64,000 nucleotides of DNA from CAJQGY01 sp964417685 (lineage in GTDB: Bacteria; Pseudomonadota; Gammaproteobacteria; Magnimaribacterales; D2472), in NCBI GenBank assembly GCA_964417685.1, contig CAYQIT010000002.1:62001-126000 (forward strand). Direction: 5' to 3'. Shown one piece after another: positions 43,347-51,686 of the stretch. Within the stretch, counting starts at the first letter, position 1. Each line of letters starts with the position of its first letter. Under the pieces are notes generated by a model that worked only from the letters and a program-made list of their open reading frames with translations, had not been told where the DNA came from and did not search any database. A program made the translations under genes and the position numbers.

Positions 43347-43580
43347 ATGAACTTTAAAGTAACAATAGCAAGCCTCACAACATTTCTAAACAAGATCACC
43401 AAGTTATTGATACCACTTGTTGTAGTATCTCTTCTTCTTGGAATAATCTTTGGTGTAGATACTCCATTTGTAGGCGATGTTTATAATAACGTTTCAAATA
43501 TATTAAATATGCTAGGAGAAGATGCTCTTCTTGCTTTAGTATCTTTAATAATAATTCTTAGCTACTTTAAAAAAGACTAA
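43347..43580 (+). CDS. Small hydrophobic protein B, 77 aa, unrecognised family
   Basis: Unrecognised. The layout matches small protein A: a positively charged amphipathic N-terminus (MNFKVTIASLTTFLNKITK), a hydrophobic helix (~21-37: LLIPLVVVSLLLGIIFGVD), a loop FVGDVYNNVSNILNMLGED, and a second hydrophobic helix (~59-73) ending in YFKKD. Alignable positions with protein A include LG-x-x-FG, D, DV-x-x-N, and the leucine-rich C-terminal helix, which suggests duplication and divergence. Start ATG at 43347 with GAAGGA 11 nt upstream. No signal-peptidase or lipobox site is seen. Confidence 0.82.
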   Translation: MNFKVTIASLTTFLNKITKLLIPLVVVSLLLGIIFGVDTPFVGDVYNNVSNILNMLGEDALLALVSLIIILSYFKKD

Positions 43581-43596
43581 TCTCTATAAATTAATA

Positions 43597-43620
43597 AGTT
43601 TTATCGACCAAGATAAAATT
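43597..43620 (+). terminator. Possible terminator after the small membrane-protein pair
   Basis: AGTTTTATC, loop GACCAA, GATAAAATT: nine pairs including one G-T, 16 nt after the stop of protein B. The following sequence is only moderately T-rich, so efficiency is doubtful. A convergent tRNA-Met gene ends shortly beyond. Confidence 0.45.
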
Positions 43621-43646
43621 CTTAATCCTGTTTTCTAATAATAAAA

Positions 43647-43723
43647 TGGTGGCTATGGGTGGAATTGAACCACCGACCCCAGCGTTATGAGTGCTGTGCT
43701 CTAACCATCTGAGCTACATAGCC
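43647..43723 (-). tRNA. Elongator tRNA-Met (anticodon CAT)
   Basis: A 77-nt tRNA read on the minus strand with encoded CCA. The acceptor GGCTATG pairs with CATAGCC, the anticodon loop is CTCATAA and the T arm is GGTGGTTCAATTCCACC. The fully paired acceptor end and the absence of the initiator G-C triplet identify the elongator. CAT could in principle be tRNA-Ile2 (lysidine), but overall similarity to E. coli metT favours Met. Confidence 0.93.
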
Positions 43724-43736
43724 AAGTGTAGATTGA

Positions 43737-43764
43737 ATCATAATTATATCTAATCTATAGTCAA
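43737..43764 (-). promoter_or_regulatory. Promoter of tRNA-Met
   Basis: On the minus strand TTGACT, 16 nt, then TATGAT lies about 13 nt before the first tRNA base. Both hexamers are near consensus. It sits in the 53-bp gap after ychF. Confidence 0.6.
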
Positions 43765-43776
43765 TATAATTTAAAT

Positions 43777-44865
43777 CTAAACATTAAATTTAAAGTGGAT
43801 AATATCTCCATCTTTAACAATGTAATCTTTACCCTCTAATCTTAATTTACCCTTTTCCCTTGAACCTTGCTCGCCCTTACATTCAATATAATCAGAATAA
43901 GATATAACCTCAGCCTTAATAAAACCTTTCTCAAAGTCAGTGTGTATAACACCAGCTGCCTTTGGTGCTAAAGAATCCTTTTGTATAGTCCATGCCCTCA
44001 ACTCACTAGGGCCTGCTGTGAAATATGTTTCTAATCCTAGAATTTGATAACCTTTAAAAATAATTTTATTTAATACAGGTTCATCCATGCCCATAAGTTC
44101 TAAGTACTCAATTCTTTCCTCATTTTCAAGAGATGCTATTTCTTGTTCAATTTTAATTGATGCCGGGATTACAGTTGTGTTTGATTCAGTGGCAAACTTT
44201 TGTAGTATTGATAATTGCTCATCTGAAGTTCCATCCTCAGATATGTTTGCAATGTAAAATATAGGTTTGGTGCTTAATAGTTGAAATTGATTAACAATTT
44301 TTTTATCTTCATTAGAAAATTTATTTATATCTATTAAGTTACCAGATTCAAGATCTTTTTTAATTTCAATAAGCAATTCATATTGTTCTTTATTTTTTTT
44401 GTCATTAGTCTTAAGAAGCTTTTCGCATTTTAATATTCTTTTAGAAACTGATTCTAAATCAGCCAATATTAATTCAAGGTTAATAATCTCTGCATCTTTA
44501 ACGGGATTAATTTCACCATCTACATGAGTAATATTTTTGTCTTCGAAGCACCTCACCACATGAGCCAGAGCATTCATTTCTCTTATATTGGATAGAAATG
44601 CATTGCCAAGACCCTCTCCCTTAGATGCTCCTTTAACTAATCCAGCAATATCAACTAAATCTAATGTTGCAGGGACAATTTTTTCAGATGAAACAATTTT
44701 TTGTATTTCCGCCAATCGATTATCAGGAAGTTGAACCTTACCAACATTTGGCTCGATAGTACAAAATGGGAAATTTTCAGCAGGAATTGACGAATTAGTC
44801 AGTGCATTAAATAGGGTAGACTTTCCAACATTTGGTAGCCCAATAATTCCACACTTAAATCCCAT
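43777..44865 (-). CDS. ychF: Redox-regulated ATPase YchF (OLA1 family)
   Basis: Obg-related P-loop protein that binds ribosomes and hydrolyses ATP, 362 residues from ATG at 44865 (MGFKCGIIGLPNVGKSTLFN), which matches family length; an upstream start would add 12 residues into pth. G1 is GLPNVGKST and G3 is DIAGLVKGASKGEGLGN. A coiled-coil insertion (~125-200) and the C-terminal TGS domain (~278-362, with FTAGPSELRAWTI) are present. It follows pth, as in most gammaproteobacteria, and is the last gene of the lolB-ychF unit. Confidence 0.96.
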   Translation of the reverse strand: MGFKCGIIGLPNVGKSTLFNALTNSSIPAENFPFCTIEPNVGKVQLPDNRLAEIQKIVSSEKIVPATLDLVDIAGLVKGASKGEGLGNAFLSNIREMNALAHVVRCFEDKNITHVDGEINPVKDAEIINLELILADLESVSKRILKCEKLLKTNDKKNKEQYELLIEIKKDLESGNLIDINKFSNEDKKIVNQFQLLSTKPIFYIANISEDGTSDEQLSILQKFATESNTTVIPASIKIEQEIASLENEERIEYLELMGMDEPVLNKIIFKGYQILGLETYFTAGPSELRAWTIQKDSLAPKAAGVIHTDFEKGFIKAEVISYSDYIECKGEQGSREKGKLRLEGKDYIVKDGDIIHFKFNV

Positions 44866-44866
44866 G

Positions 44867-45433
44867 TTAGTCTGTATGAAGGTATTTCTGAGCTTCTGCA
44901 AATTCTTTATTACAGATTTTAGTAAAAGTGCCTAGTAGCTTGCTATAACTTCTTTTTAAGCATTCTTTATCAGCTGGGTTAAATTTACTCAGAACCCATT
45001 TATTAACTTCAGATTTCATTCCAGGATGGCCAATGCCGATTCTTATTCTTATAAATTCTTTTGATCCTGTTTTTTGAAAAATATCTTTAAGGCCGTTATG
45101 GCCTCCATGACCACCATCAATTTTAAGGCGAACATCACCAGGGTTAAGATCCAAATCATCATGAAGAACTATAATGTTTTTCATATCAAGATTATTATTT
45201 TTAATTATCTTCTTAACAGTTGATCCTGAATTATTAACATAATTATCTGGCACAACCCAGAGAACTCTTCCTTCATGAGATGAGGCTATTGATGATTCAA
45301 ATTTTTTCTTAGGCTCAAAGGTAAGATTAAGTTCTTGAGAAAGGGCAACTAACCAGTCTTTTCCAATGTTATGTTTAGTTTGATCATACTTTGTACCTGG
45401 ATTTCCAAGCCCTATAAAGCATAGATCGAACAT
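44867..45433 (-). CDS. pth: Peptidyl-tRNA hydrolase
   Basis: Recycles peptidyl-tRNAs released from stalled ribosomes. 188 residues. Catalytic region GLGNPGTKYDQTKHNIG with Asn11 and His21; VVPDNYVNNSG and IVLHDDLDLNPGDVRLK (catalytic Asp ~94), then GGHGGHNGLKDI. Ends one nucleotide before the ychF ATG and starts 11 nt after rplY. Confidence 0.96.
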   Translation of the reverse strand: MFDLCFIGLGNPGTKYDQTKHNIGKDWLVALSQELNLTFEPKKKFESSIASSHEGRVLWVVPDNYVNNSGSTVKKIIKNNNLDMKNIIVLHDDLDLNPGDVRLKIDGGHGGHNGLKDIFQKTGSKEFIRIRIGIGHPGMKSEVNKWVLSKFNPADKECLKRSYSKLLGTFTKICNKEFAEAQKYLHTD

Positions 45434-45444
45434 TTTATTTTACT

Positions 45445-46146
45445 TTATGCTTCTTCAGAGCCTTCGTCTGCATCTTCGCTTGATGAATCTTCGCCATCAT
45501 CTTCAGAAGCAGCTTCTTCAGCTTCACCTTCGGCTTGATCATCAATAATAGGCTCTTCTTCGACTACTGCTTTAGGAGTATTAATAGAAACAATCATCTG
45601 ATCTGTAGTTTCATCAAGGCCAGGAATCTCACTTCCTTCTGGAAGATTTAGCTCTGTTAGTCTAATAGATCCACCTAGAGGAAGATCAATTACATCTACA
45701 TCAATTGATTCTGGAATATTTCCTGCTGAGCATAAAATTTCAATTTCTCTAATTGATTTAGAAATTACACCACCTTCATTTTTGATACCTTCACAATCTT
45801 CCTCATTGACAAAGTTAACAGGTATAACTACTTTAAGTTTTGTTTTTCTTGAAACTCTCTGAAAGTCAGCATGAAGGAATTTACCTTTGGCAGGATCTCT
45901 TTGTAATTCTTTTAGAACAACTTTTTCTTCTTCTTCACCCGATTTGATAATAAGAACCTGAGTATAAAAAAGTTCGTTTTGAGAGGCTTTCGTTAATTCA
46001 TTTAACCTAAGTTTGATATTTAATGAATCCTTTTCATCACCATAGATAATTGCAGGCACCATGCCATCAATATTTCTAATAACGCGTGCTTTGTTAGACC
46101 CAGTTCTCTCTCTAGGATCAGCATTTAAAATTATTTGCTCACTCAT
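45445..46146 (-). CDS. rplY: 50S ribosomal protein L25 (Ctc form)
   Basis: 5S rRNA-binding protein of the long TL5/CTC type, 233 residues. The N-terminal L25 domain runs from NADPRERTGSNKARVIR to ~95. The C-terminal beta domain (~100-185) includes VVIPVNFVNEEDCEG and the DVDVIDLPLGGSIRLTEL-like segment. The last ~45 residues are an acidic, low-complexity tail of Glu, Asp, Ser and Ala. Short 94-residue L25 is typical of E. coli; the long form is usual in Pseudomonas-like bacteria. Lies 9 nt after prs. Confidence 0.95.
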   Translation of the reverse strand: MSEQIILNADPRERTGSNKARVIRNIDGMVPAIIYGDEKDSLNIKLRLNELTKASQNELFYTQVLIIKSGEEEEKVVLKELQRDPAKGKFLHADFQRVSRKTKLKVVIPVNFVNEEDCEGIKNEGGVISKSIREIEILCSAGNIPESIDVDVIDLPLGGSIRLTELNLPEGSEIPGLDETTDQMIVSINTPKAVVEEEPIIDDQAEGEAEEAASEDDGEDSSSEDADEGSEEA

Positions 46147-46155
46147 AATATCCTC

Positions 46156-47109
46156 TTATATAAAAATTTCACTTAATGATTCATCACGACTCAATCTCTT
46201 AATGCTTTCTGCAATAGTAGATGCTAGCGAAATGACGCGTATTTTACTGCATTTTTGTGCTTCGTGGGACAATGGGATCGAATTTGTTACAACTAACTCA
46301 TCAATTGATGAGTTTTCTAGTCTTTCAATTGCAGGTCCAGATAAAACAGGATGTGTGATATAAGCTTTAACAGCTTTAGCTCCTTTTTCTTTTAATGCAT
46401 TTGCTGCATTGCAAAGTGTTCCGGCTGTATCAATAATATCGTCTGGAACAATACAGACTTTACCTTCAATATCACCAATAATATTCATTACTTCAGACTG
46501 ATTAGCAGCAGCTCTTCTTTTATCAATGATAGCCAAGTCAGTATCATCTAGTAGTTTTGCCAAAGCTCTTGAACGAACAACACCCCCAACATCTGGGGAG
46601 ACAACAACAATTTCATTTCTTTCATTATTGTCTTTAATATCATCAACCATTAATTTTGTTGCATAAATATTATCTGCAGGCATATCGAAGAAACCCTGTA
46701 TGGTTTCAGAGTGAAGATCGATGGTTAAAACTCTATCGATGCCAACACTATAAAACATATCAGCAACAACTTTAGCGCTTATTGGAACCCTAGCAGACCT
46801 AACCCTTCTATCTTGTCTAGCATATCCATAATATGGAACTATAGCTGTAATTTTTGATGCAGATGACCTCTTTAATGCATCAGCAAGTAACATAAGCTCC
46901 ATTAAGTTTTTGTTACTTGGCGCACATGTTGACTGAATAATAAAAGTATCATGGCCACGAACATTGTCTTCAATTTGAACTTTAATCTCACCATCAGAGA
47001 AGTAGCCGACATCAGCAGGCGCTATAATTGTGCCTAGTATTGATGCAACTTCATTAGCTAATTCTGGATTTGCTGTTCCAGTAAATAGGTCAAGTTTTTT
47101 TACATTCAT
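46156..47109 (-). CDS. prs: Ribose-phosphate pyrophosphokinase
   Basis: Makes PRPP from ribose-5-phosphate and ATP for nucleotide, His and Trp synthesis. 317 residues, family length. Features are LFTGTANPELANEVA at the N-terminus, FSDGEIKVQIEDNVRG (flexible loop region ~36), YGYARQDRR (~97), DLHSETIQGFFD with the active His (~131) and the PRPP signature VCIVPDDIIDTAGTLCNAA (~217-235). tRNA-Gln lies just upstream on the same strand, so the tRNA is probably processed from a common transcript with ispE and prs. Confidence 0.97.
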   Translation of the reverse strand: MNVKKLDLFTGTANPELANEVASILGTIIAPADVGYFSDGEIKVQIEDNVRGHDTFIIQSTCAPSNKNLMELMLLADALKRSSASKITAIVPYYGYARQDRRVRSARVPISAKVVADMFYSVGIDRVLTIDLHSETIQGFFDMPADNIYATKLMVDDIKDNNERNEIVVVSPDVGGVVRSRALAKLLDDTDLAIIDKRRAAANQSEVMNIIGDIEGKVCIVPDDIIDTAGTLCNAANALKEKGAKAVKAYITHPVLSGPAIERLENSSIDELVVTNSIPLSHEAQKCSKIRVISLASTIAESIKRLSRDESLSEIFI

Positions 47110-47123
47110 AAGCTTACCCTAAA

Positions 47124-47198
47124 TGGCTGGGGTGGTAGGATTCGAACCTACGCATGACGGGATCAAAACCCGTTGCCTTACCGCTTGGCTACACCCCA
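47124..47198 (-). tRNA. tRNA-Gln (anticodon TTG)
   Basis: A 75-nt tRNA on the minus strand with encoded CCA, between ispE and prs as in Pseudomonas. The acceptor TGGGGTG pairs with CACCCCA; anticodon stem CGGGT/ATCCCG-type arm with loop TTTTGAT gives TTG; T arm GTAGGTTCGAATCCTAC. Its first ten bases overlap the end of ispE: the bases G-T-A-G near its 5' end provide the ispE TAG stop. Confidence 0.95.
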
Positions 47199-48004
47199 AA
47201 ACTATTAAATTCCTTTGAAATGGGCGTATATTGTAATGGTTTAGTCAAAAAGAATCTCCATCTTGGAGGAATTATTTTTAAAATTTTTTCTAATTCCTCA
47301 ACGTTCTTATACTTAATAAACATACAAGAGCCACTTCCTGAAAGGCAAATTTCAACATCATTAATATTATTGATGTAAAAATCATTAATCTCAGGAAATA
47401 TGTCTCTGTAAACACCCCAAAATGAATTCTGAGAATTATCTTCAAGTTCGTTATTGGTAGAATCATCAAATTTTTTGTACATATAAGCTGATGAACAATG
47501 AATTTTTGGATAAATAAGAATTACTTTTTCATCAATTGACTCTTTTTCTTCTATCTTTTCACCAATACCGCCGACATACGCATTTTTACCATTAATAAAA
47601 AATGGTACATCTGAGCCTAATTTTTGGCCTAATTTCAATAACTCACTTTTTTTTAAATTCAAATCCCAAATTTTATTAAGAGCAATCAATGTTGAGGCTG
47701 CATTAGAACTTCCTCCTCCAAGGCCTGCTCCCAAAGGAATTTTTTTATCAAGTTCTATTTGTATTGAATTATTTTGATTAGTAAATAAGTTTAAAGAATG
47801 TGCTGCTTTAAAAATAATATTTTCTTCAAGCTTTATATCTTCATTTGAATTTAAGCATATTCCATTTGAGTTTGGATAGAATCTAATAACATCACAAAGA
47901 TCAATAATTTGAAATGCTGATTCAATTTCATGATATCCATTATCAAGTTTAGAAATAATATTTAAATATAGATTAATCTTGGCTGGCGATTTAACTTCAA
48001 TCAT
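47189..48004 (-). CDS. ispE: 4-diphosphocytidyl-2-C-methyl-D-erythritol kinase
   Basis: GHMP kinase of the non-mevalonate isoprenoid pathway, 271 residues. N-terminal SPAKINLYLNI with the catalytic Lys, NGYHEIESAFQIIDL (~22), the ATP loop IPLGAGLGGGSSNAA (~91-105), DVPFFINGKNAYVGGIGE with the active Asp, and the C-terminal CLSGSGSCMF loop. The stop codon lies inside the tRNA-Gln gene. Starts 2 nt after lolB. Isoprenoids made here feed quinones, undecaprenyl phosphate and possibly carotenoids. Confidence 0.95.
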   Translation of the reverse strand: MIEVKSPAKINLYLNIISKLDNGYHEIESAFQIIDLCDVIRFYPNSNGICLNSNEDIKLEENIIFKAAHSLNLFTNQNNSIQIELDKKIPLGAGLGGGSSNAASTLIALNKIWDLNLKKSELLKLGQKLGSDVPFFINGKNAYVGGIGEKIEEKESIDEKVILIYPKIHCSSAYMYKKFDDSTNNELEDNSQNSFWGVYRDIFPEINDFYINNINDVEICLSGSGSCMFIKYKNVEELEKILKIIPPRWRFFLTKPLQYTPISKEFNSFGV

Positions 48005-48006
48005 TT

Positions 48007-48495
48007 TTAATAAACAAAACCTGATAATTCAAAATTACTACTTTTAAGTTCAAAATAAATTTTTGACTTTGTATTACTGCATACTAATCTATAACTATTT
48101 TCTTTTAAGAATAAATATTTACCATTTTTATCTATTTTTTCTCTTTGTAAACAACCCTTAAACCAGGAATAAAGTTTTCTACTTTCCAGAGCGGATAGCT
48201 CAAGATCAATCGTTAGCTGCTTTGAAGACTCTATTCTTCCATTTTGATAAATACTTAAATTGGCTACATTGCCAAAAAATGGCCTACTAACCTGTATAAT
48301 TAACTTTTTATGTTTTTCAGTTATTTGGGCATTAAATGCAGAACTTGTTTCTGTTGTAGTAAAAGAGAATTTACCTTTATAAGTAAGATCTTCTTTGACA
48401 ATAGGCTGGTTAGCAATACATGAACTCAGCATAAATAAAACAAGCAATATATTAAAAACTTTAATTTTATAAATGGAATTACAACTATTTGGCAT
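48007..48495 (-). CDS. lolB: Outer-membrane lipoprotein LolB
   Basis: 162-residue lipoprotein receptor that takes lipoproteins from LolA and inserts them in the outer membrane. A signal peptide with a hydrophobic core (FNILLVLF) ends at the lipobox LFMLSSC (Cys ~26). The mature domain is divergent, with KGKFSFTT, NAQITEKHKKLIIQVSRPFFG and LESRKLYSWFKGCL typical of LolB strands. Position between hemA and ispE supports the assignment. Its ATG lies within the divergent hemA gene, giving a 23-bp head-to-head overlap. Confidence 0.82.
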   Translation of the reverse strand: MPNSCNSIYKIKVFNILLVLFMLSSCIANQPIVKEDLTYKGKFSFTTTETSSAFNAQITEKHKKLIIQVSRPFFGNVANLSIYQNGRIESSKQLTIDLELSALESRKLYSWFKGCLQREKIDKNGKYLFLKENSYRLVCSNTKSKIYFELKSSNFELSGFVY

Positions 48496-49705
48496 AAATC
48501 ACAGAACCTCTAATGTTTCTGAAAGAGAAAGATTTATTATAAATGAGTCTAACCAACATTTATTAAATAGCTTAATAAAAGAGAGATTTGAAGGCCAAAT
48601 TACCTCAATTTTTGGCTTATCAACCTGCAACAGGAGTGAGCTATATCTTTTTGGAGATATGGATATAGTAAATAGCTTTTTTGAGGAATCTAGTAAATTG
48701 CTGGATTTAGATAATATAAGCAAGAGCCAGTTTTACTTTCTTCAAGGTGAGGATGCTTTTGTGCATATGTGTAAAGTAGCTTCAGGTCTTGATTCACAAG
48801 TTCTTGGTGAGCAAGAAATATTTGGTCAGTATAAAAATGCCATACAAATTTCAAAGAAAATTGGTGTCATGGGATTTGAACTAATTAAATATACAGATAA
48901 AGCCGTAGAAATAGTAAGGAAAGTTAGAACTTATACCAAAATAGGAGTCAATCCTTTATCTATAAGTGGTCTTTCACTCAAGCTTATTAAAAATATATTT
49001 GAAAATCCGTCAGAACAAAAAATTCTTGTCCTTGGTGCTGGGTCCCTTGCGCAAGACGTTATCAAAAATCTTTATAACAAAGGCATAAAAAATATTAAAT
49101 CAGTTAATAGAAGTGTTAAAGAGATAAATATTTCTGATTCCTATAAAATTCTTTCTTCTCCATTATCAAATCTTCATTCATCACTTGAAGATGTCGATAT
49201 AGTAATTGCTTCTTCTGCAACTGAACTTCCAATAATAGGAAAGGGTGCAATCGAGAACTCTCTATCAAAAAGAGGCGCCAAACCGCTGCTATTAATTGAC
49301 CTGGCAGTACCTAGAAATATTGAAGAAGAGGTTAAAGATATTGAAAGAGTTTACTTATATAGTATTGATGATATTGAAAAAATTACTCAAGATAATCTTG
49401 GTCAAAGAAAAATAGAAGCTGAAAAAGCTCTAAATATGATTGTTCGAGAGACTCAAGCTGTTATGCTCGAATTAAAAGATGTAAGCTTTAAATCCTCTCT
49501 AAATAGAGAAATTATTAACTTACTAGATAGTTTGTCTGATGAGGAATTGGCATCTTTCCAAATAGAAAATAATCACAAAGATCTAATAATAAATATTCTA
49601 AAAAATAATGCTTTCTACAATGATTCACTTGAATCAATTAAGAAAATTAATCTTGTTGATAGGCATATTGTTAATTCCATGGTGAAGAGGTATTTCGATG
49701 CATGA
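48473..49705 (+). CDS. hemA: Glutamyl-tRNA reductase
   Basis: Reduces glutamyl-tRNA to glutamate-1-semialdehyde, the first step of tetrapyrrole synthesis in C5-pathway bacteria. 410 residues. GINHRTSNVSERERF at the start, catalytic Cys52 in GLSTCNRSELY, GLDSQVLGEQEIFGQYKNA (~106-124), the NADPH fold KILVLGAGSLAQDVI (~182), and DLAVPRNIEEEV. The dimerisation helix covers ~305-410. Overlaps prfA by 8 nt and divergent lolB by 23 bp. Confidence 0.96.
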   Translation: MELQLFGINHRTSNVSERERFIINESNQHLLNSLIKERFEGQITSIFGLSTCNRSELYLFGDMDIVNSFFEESSKLLDLDNISKSQFYFLQGEDAFVHMCKVASGLDSQVLGEQEIFGQYKNAIQISKKIGVMGFELIKYTDKAVEIVRKVRTYTKIGVNPLSISGLSLKLIKNIFENPSEQKILVLGAGSLAQDVIKNLYNKGIKNIKSVNRSVKEINISDSYKILSSPLSNLHSSLEDVDIVIASSATELPIIGKGAIENSLSKRGAKPLLLIDLAVPRNIEEEVKDIERVYLYSIDDIEKITQDNLGQRKIEAEKALNMIVRETQAVMLELKDVSFKSSLNREIINLLDSLSDEELASFQIENNHKDLIINILKNNAFYNDSLESIKKINLVDRHIVNSMVKRYFDA

Positions 49706-50783
49706 ATCTATGATTGTCAAATTAGACAAACTTCAGGATAGATTAATTGAGATTCAAGAAATGCTTGCTACACCTGAGGTGGTTAATGATATTGAAAACT
49801 ATACTGCATTAAATAAAGAGTTTTCTGAAATCAGCCCCATTGTCACTAAGTATGAAGAATACATTCAATTAGATGAAACGTTAAAAGAGGCTAGAGAGCT
49901 ACTAAGCTCAGATGATAAAGATATGGTCGAGCTTGCTGAAGAAGAAATCGCAGCCGCTGCAAATAAACCAGAGCTTATTGAGCAAGATTTAAAATTGATG
50001 TTATTGCCAAAAGATACCGCAGATGACGGATCTGCATTCTTAGAAATTAGAGCTGGAGCTGGTGGTGACGAAGCTGCTATTTTTGCAGGTGATCTTTATA
50101 GAATGTATTCTCGTTTATCAGAAAGAGAGGGTTGGGCTCTTGAAGAAATTAATATTAGGGTGGCAGAGCAAGGAGGACTAAAAGAAGTTATTGCAAAGCT
50201 CGAGGGGAAAGGAGTCTTTAAAGTATTAAAATTTGAATCAGGAGTGCATAGAGTTCAAAGAGTGCCTGAGACAGAATCACAAGGAAGAGTTCATACTTCA
50301 ACATGCACAGTTGCTATATTGCCTGAGGTAGAAGAGGTGCAAGATATTCACATTGATAAAAATGACTTACGGGTTGATACCTTCAGAGCATCTGGAGCTG
50401 GAGGGCAACATGTAAATAAAACAGACTCTGCTGTGAGATTAACACATATTCCAACTGGGCTGGTTGTTGAATGTCAGGATGGAAGATCTCAACATAAAAA
50501 CAAGGAAAAGGCACTATCATTGCTTGCTGCAAAATTAAAACAACAAGAAATTGATTCACAGCAAGAAAGCATAGCCAGTGAGAGAAAAATACTTGTTGGG
50601 ACAGGAGATCGTAGTGAAAAAATCAGGACATACAATTTCCCTCAAGGTCGCATGACCGATCATAGAATAAAATTAACACAGCACAATCTAGATCAGATTA
50701 TGGATGGTGACATAAAGTCCATTTGCGATGCTTTGTTAGCAGAAAATCAGCTTGCTATGCTTTCTAAACTTGAAGAAGAATAA
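49698..50783 (+). CDS. prfA: Peptide chain release factor 1
   Basis: Recognises UAA and UAG stops. 361 residues. The codon-reading PxT-type motif lies at RVPETESQGRVHTSTCTVAI (PETESQGR, ~192-199), and the peptidyl-hydrolase GGQ in GAGGQHVNKTDSAVRL (~233-248) is the substrate of PrmC encoded next. ATG at 49698 is used; Met5 is an alternative. hemA-prfA-prmC is the standard gammaproteobacterial operon. Confidence 0.97.
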   Translation: MHESMIVKLDKLQDRLIEIQEMLATPEVVNDIENYTALNKEFSEISPIVTKYEEYIQLDETLKEARELLSSDDKDMVELAEEEIAAAANKPELIEQDLKLMLLPKDTADDGSAFLEIRAGAGGDEAAIFAGDLYRMYSRLSEREGWALEEINIRVAEQGGLKEVIAKLEGKGVFKVLKFESGVHRVQRVPETESQGRVHTSTCTVAILPEVEEVQDIHIDKNDLRVDTFRASGAGGQHVNKTDSAVRLTHIPTGLVVECQDGRSQHKNKEKALSLLAAKLKQQEIDSQQESIASERKILVGTGDRSEKIRTYNFPQGRMTDHRIKLTQHNLDQIMDGDIKSICDALLAENQLAMLSKLEEE

Positions 50784-51611
50784 TTGTATATAAACCTTAA
50801 GAGCTTAAAAGAAGATGTATCTAAGAGACTGCGTGGGTCTGATGATGCTTTTAATGGATTAATGCATTTCCTTAAATATAAACTTAATCTTGATACAAGA
50901 AAGTTATATATGAATGAGAGCGTTCCAGTAGATAATTTTGTACTCAATCAAATAGAAAGCTTTTTTAAATTAAAAAAAGATAATATTCCAAATGACTATA
51001 TTATTGGATCCTCTTCATTTTATGGTAGAGAGTTCTTTGTAGATAATAGAGTTCTAATACCAAGGCCTGAGACTGAGCTCATGGTAAATTATTTTATTGA
51101 AGAAAATATTTTTGGTAACAAAGTGATTCTTGATGCGGGAACTGGCTCAGGTTGTATTGGTATTTCTTTGGCTTACATAGATAATAATTTTGATATTTTC
51201 ATATCAGATAAATTCATGGACCCTTTATCTGTAGCAGTTAGCAATATCAAAAAGCATAAGTGTCACAATATCACTCCAATTCAGATGAGTTGGGGATCAG
51301 CAATAAAAGAAAACTCCGTTGATTACATTGTTTGTAATCCGCCATATATTAAAAAGCATGATCCTCATCTAAATGATTTAAAACACGAGCCAATTACCGC
51401 ACTCATTGCAGAAAAAAATGGACTCAATGACATAGACTTAATCTGCAAAGATGCTTATCTTATTTTAAAAGATGGGGGCAAGATAGTTATGGAGCATGGA
51501 TATGATCAAGCCGATGAAGTAAACAACATATTCTGCAATAACTTACTTAAACCTGAAAATACTATAACTGACTACCATGGTCACGTAAGAATAAGTATTG
51601 CTTCAAAATAA
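50784..51611 (+). CDS. prmC: Peptide chain release factor N5-glutamine methyltransferase
   Basis: SAM-dependent enzyme that methylates the GGQ glutamine of release factors. 275 residues. The first possible start is TTG at 50784, directly after the prfA stop, and it gives the right N-terminal helical domain length; no earlier ATG exists. Motifs are FYGREFFVDNRVLIPRPETELMV (YGREF plus IPRPETE, ~78-93), ILDAGTGSGCIGISLAYI (~114-131) and the catalytic NPPY at 185-188. Confidence 0.95.
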   Translation: MYINLKSLKEDVSKRLRGSDDAFNGLMHFLKYKLNLDTRKLYMNESVPVDNFVLNQIESFFKLKKDNIPNDYIIGSSSFYGREFFVDNRVLIPRPETELMVNYFIEENIFGNKVILDAGTGSGCIGISLAYIDNNFDIFISDKFMDPLSVAVSNIKKHKCHNITPIQMSWGSAIKENSVDYIVCNPPYIKKHDPHLNDLKHEPITALIAEKNGLNDIDLICKDAYLILKDGGKIVMEHGYDQADEVNNIFCNNLLKPENTITDYHGHVRISIASK

Positions 51612-51646
51612 TTGCTCTTTATCTTTTTCCTTATCTATCTATACTA

Positions 51647-51667
51647 TATGAATATATATATTTCATA
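51647..51667 (+). promoter_or_regulatory. Inverted repeat upstream of the acyl-CoA ligase gene, operator-like
   Basis: TATGAA, 9 nt of alternating A and T, TTCATA. It starts 1 nt after a TATACT that could serve as a -10 (51640-51645), and ends 19 nt before the ATG. Dyad symmetry across a likely start site fits a repressor operator, but A+T-rich sequence makes chance matches common. Confidence 0.35.
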
Positions 51668-51686
51668 ATTTCATAGAGGGGGAAAC

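Noticed and set aside
43647..43723. tRNA with anticodon CAT as lysidine-modified tRNA-Ile2
   Set aside because: tilS is present, so such a tRNA must exist, but this gene resembles elongator tRNA-Met (GGCTA-type acceptor, ACTCATAA loop); a modification-determinant comparison would settle it.
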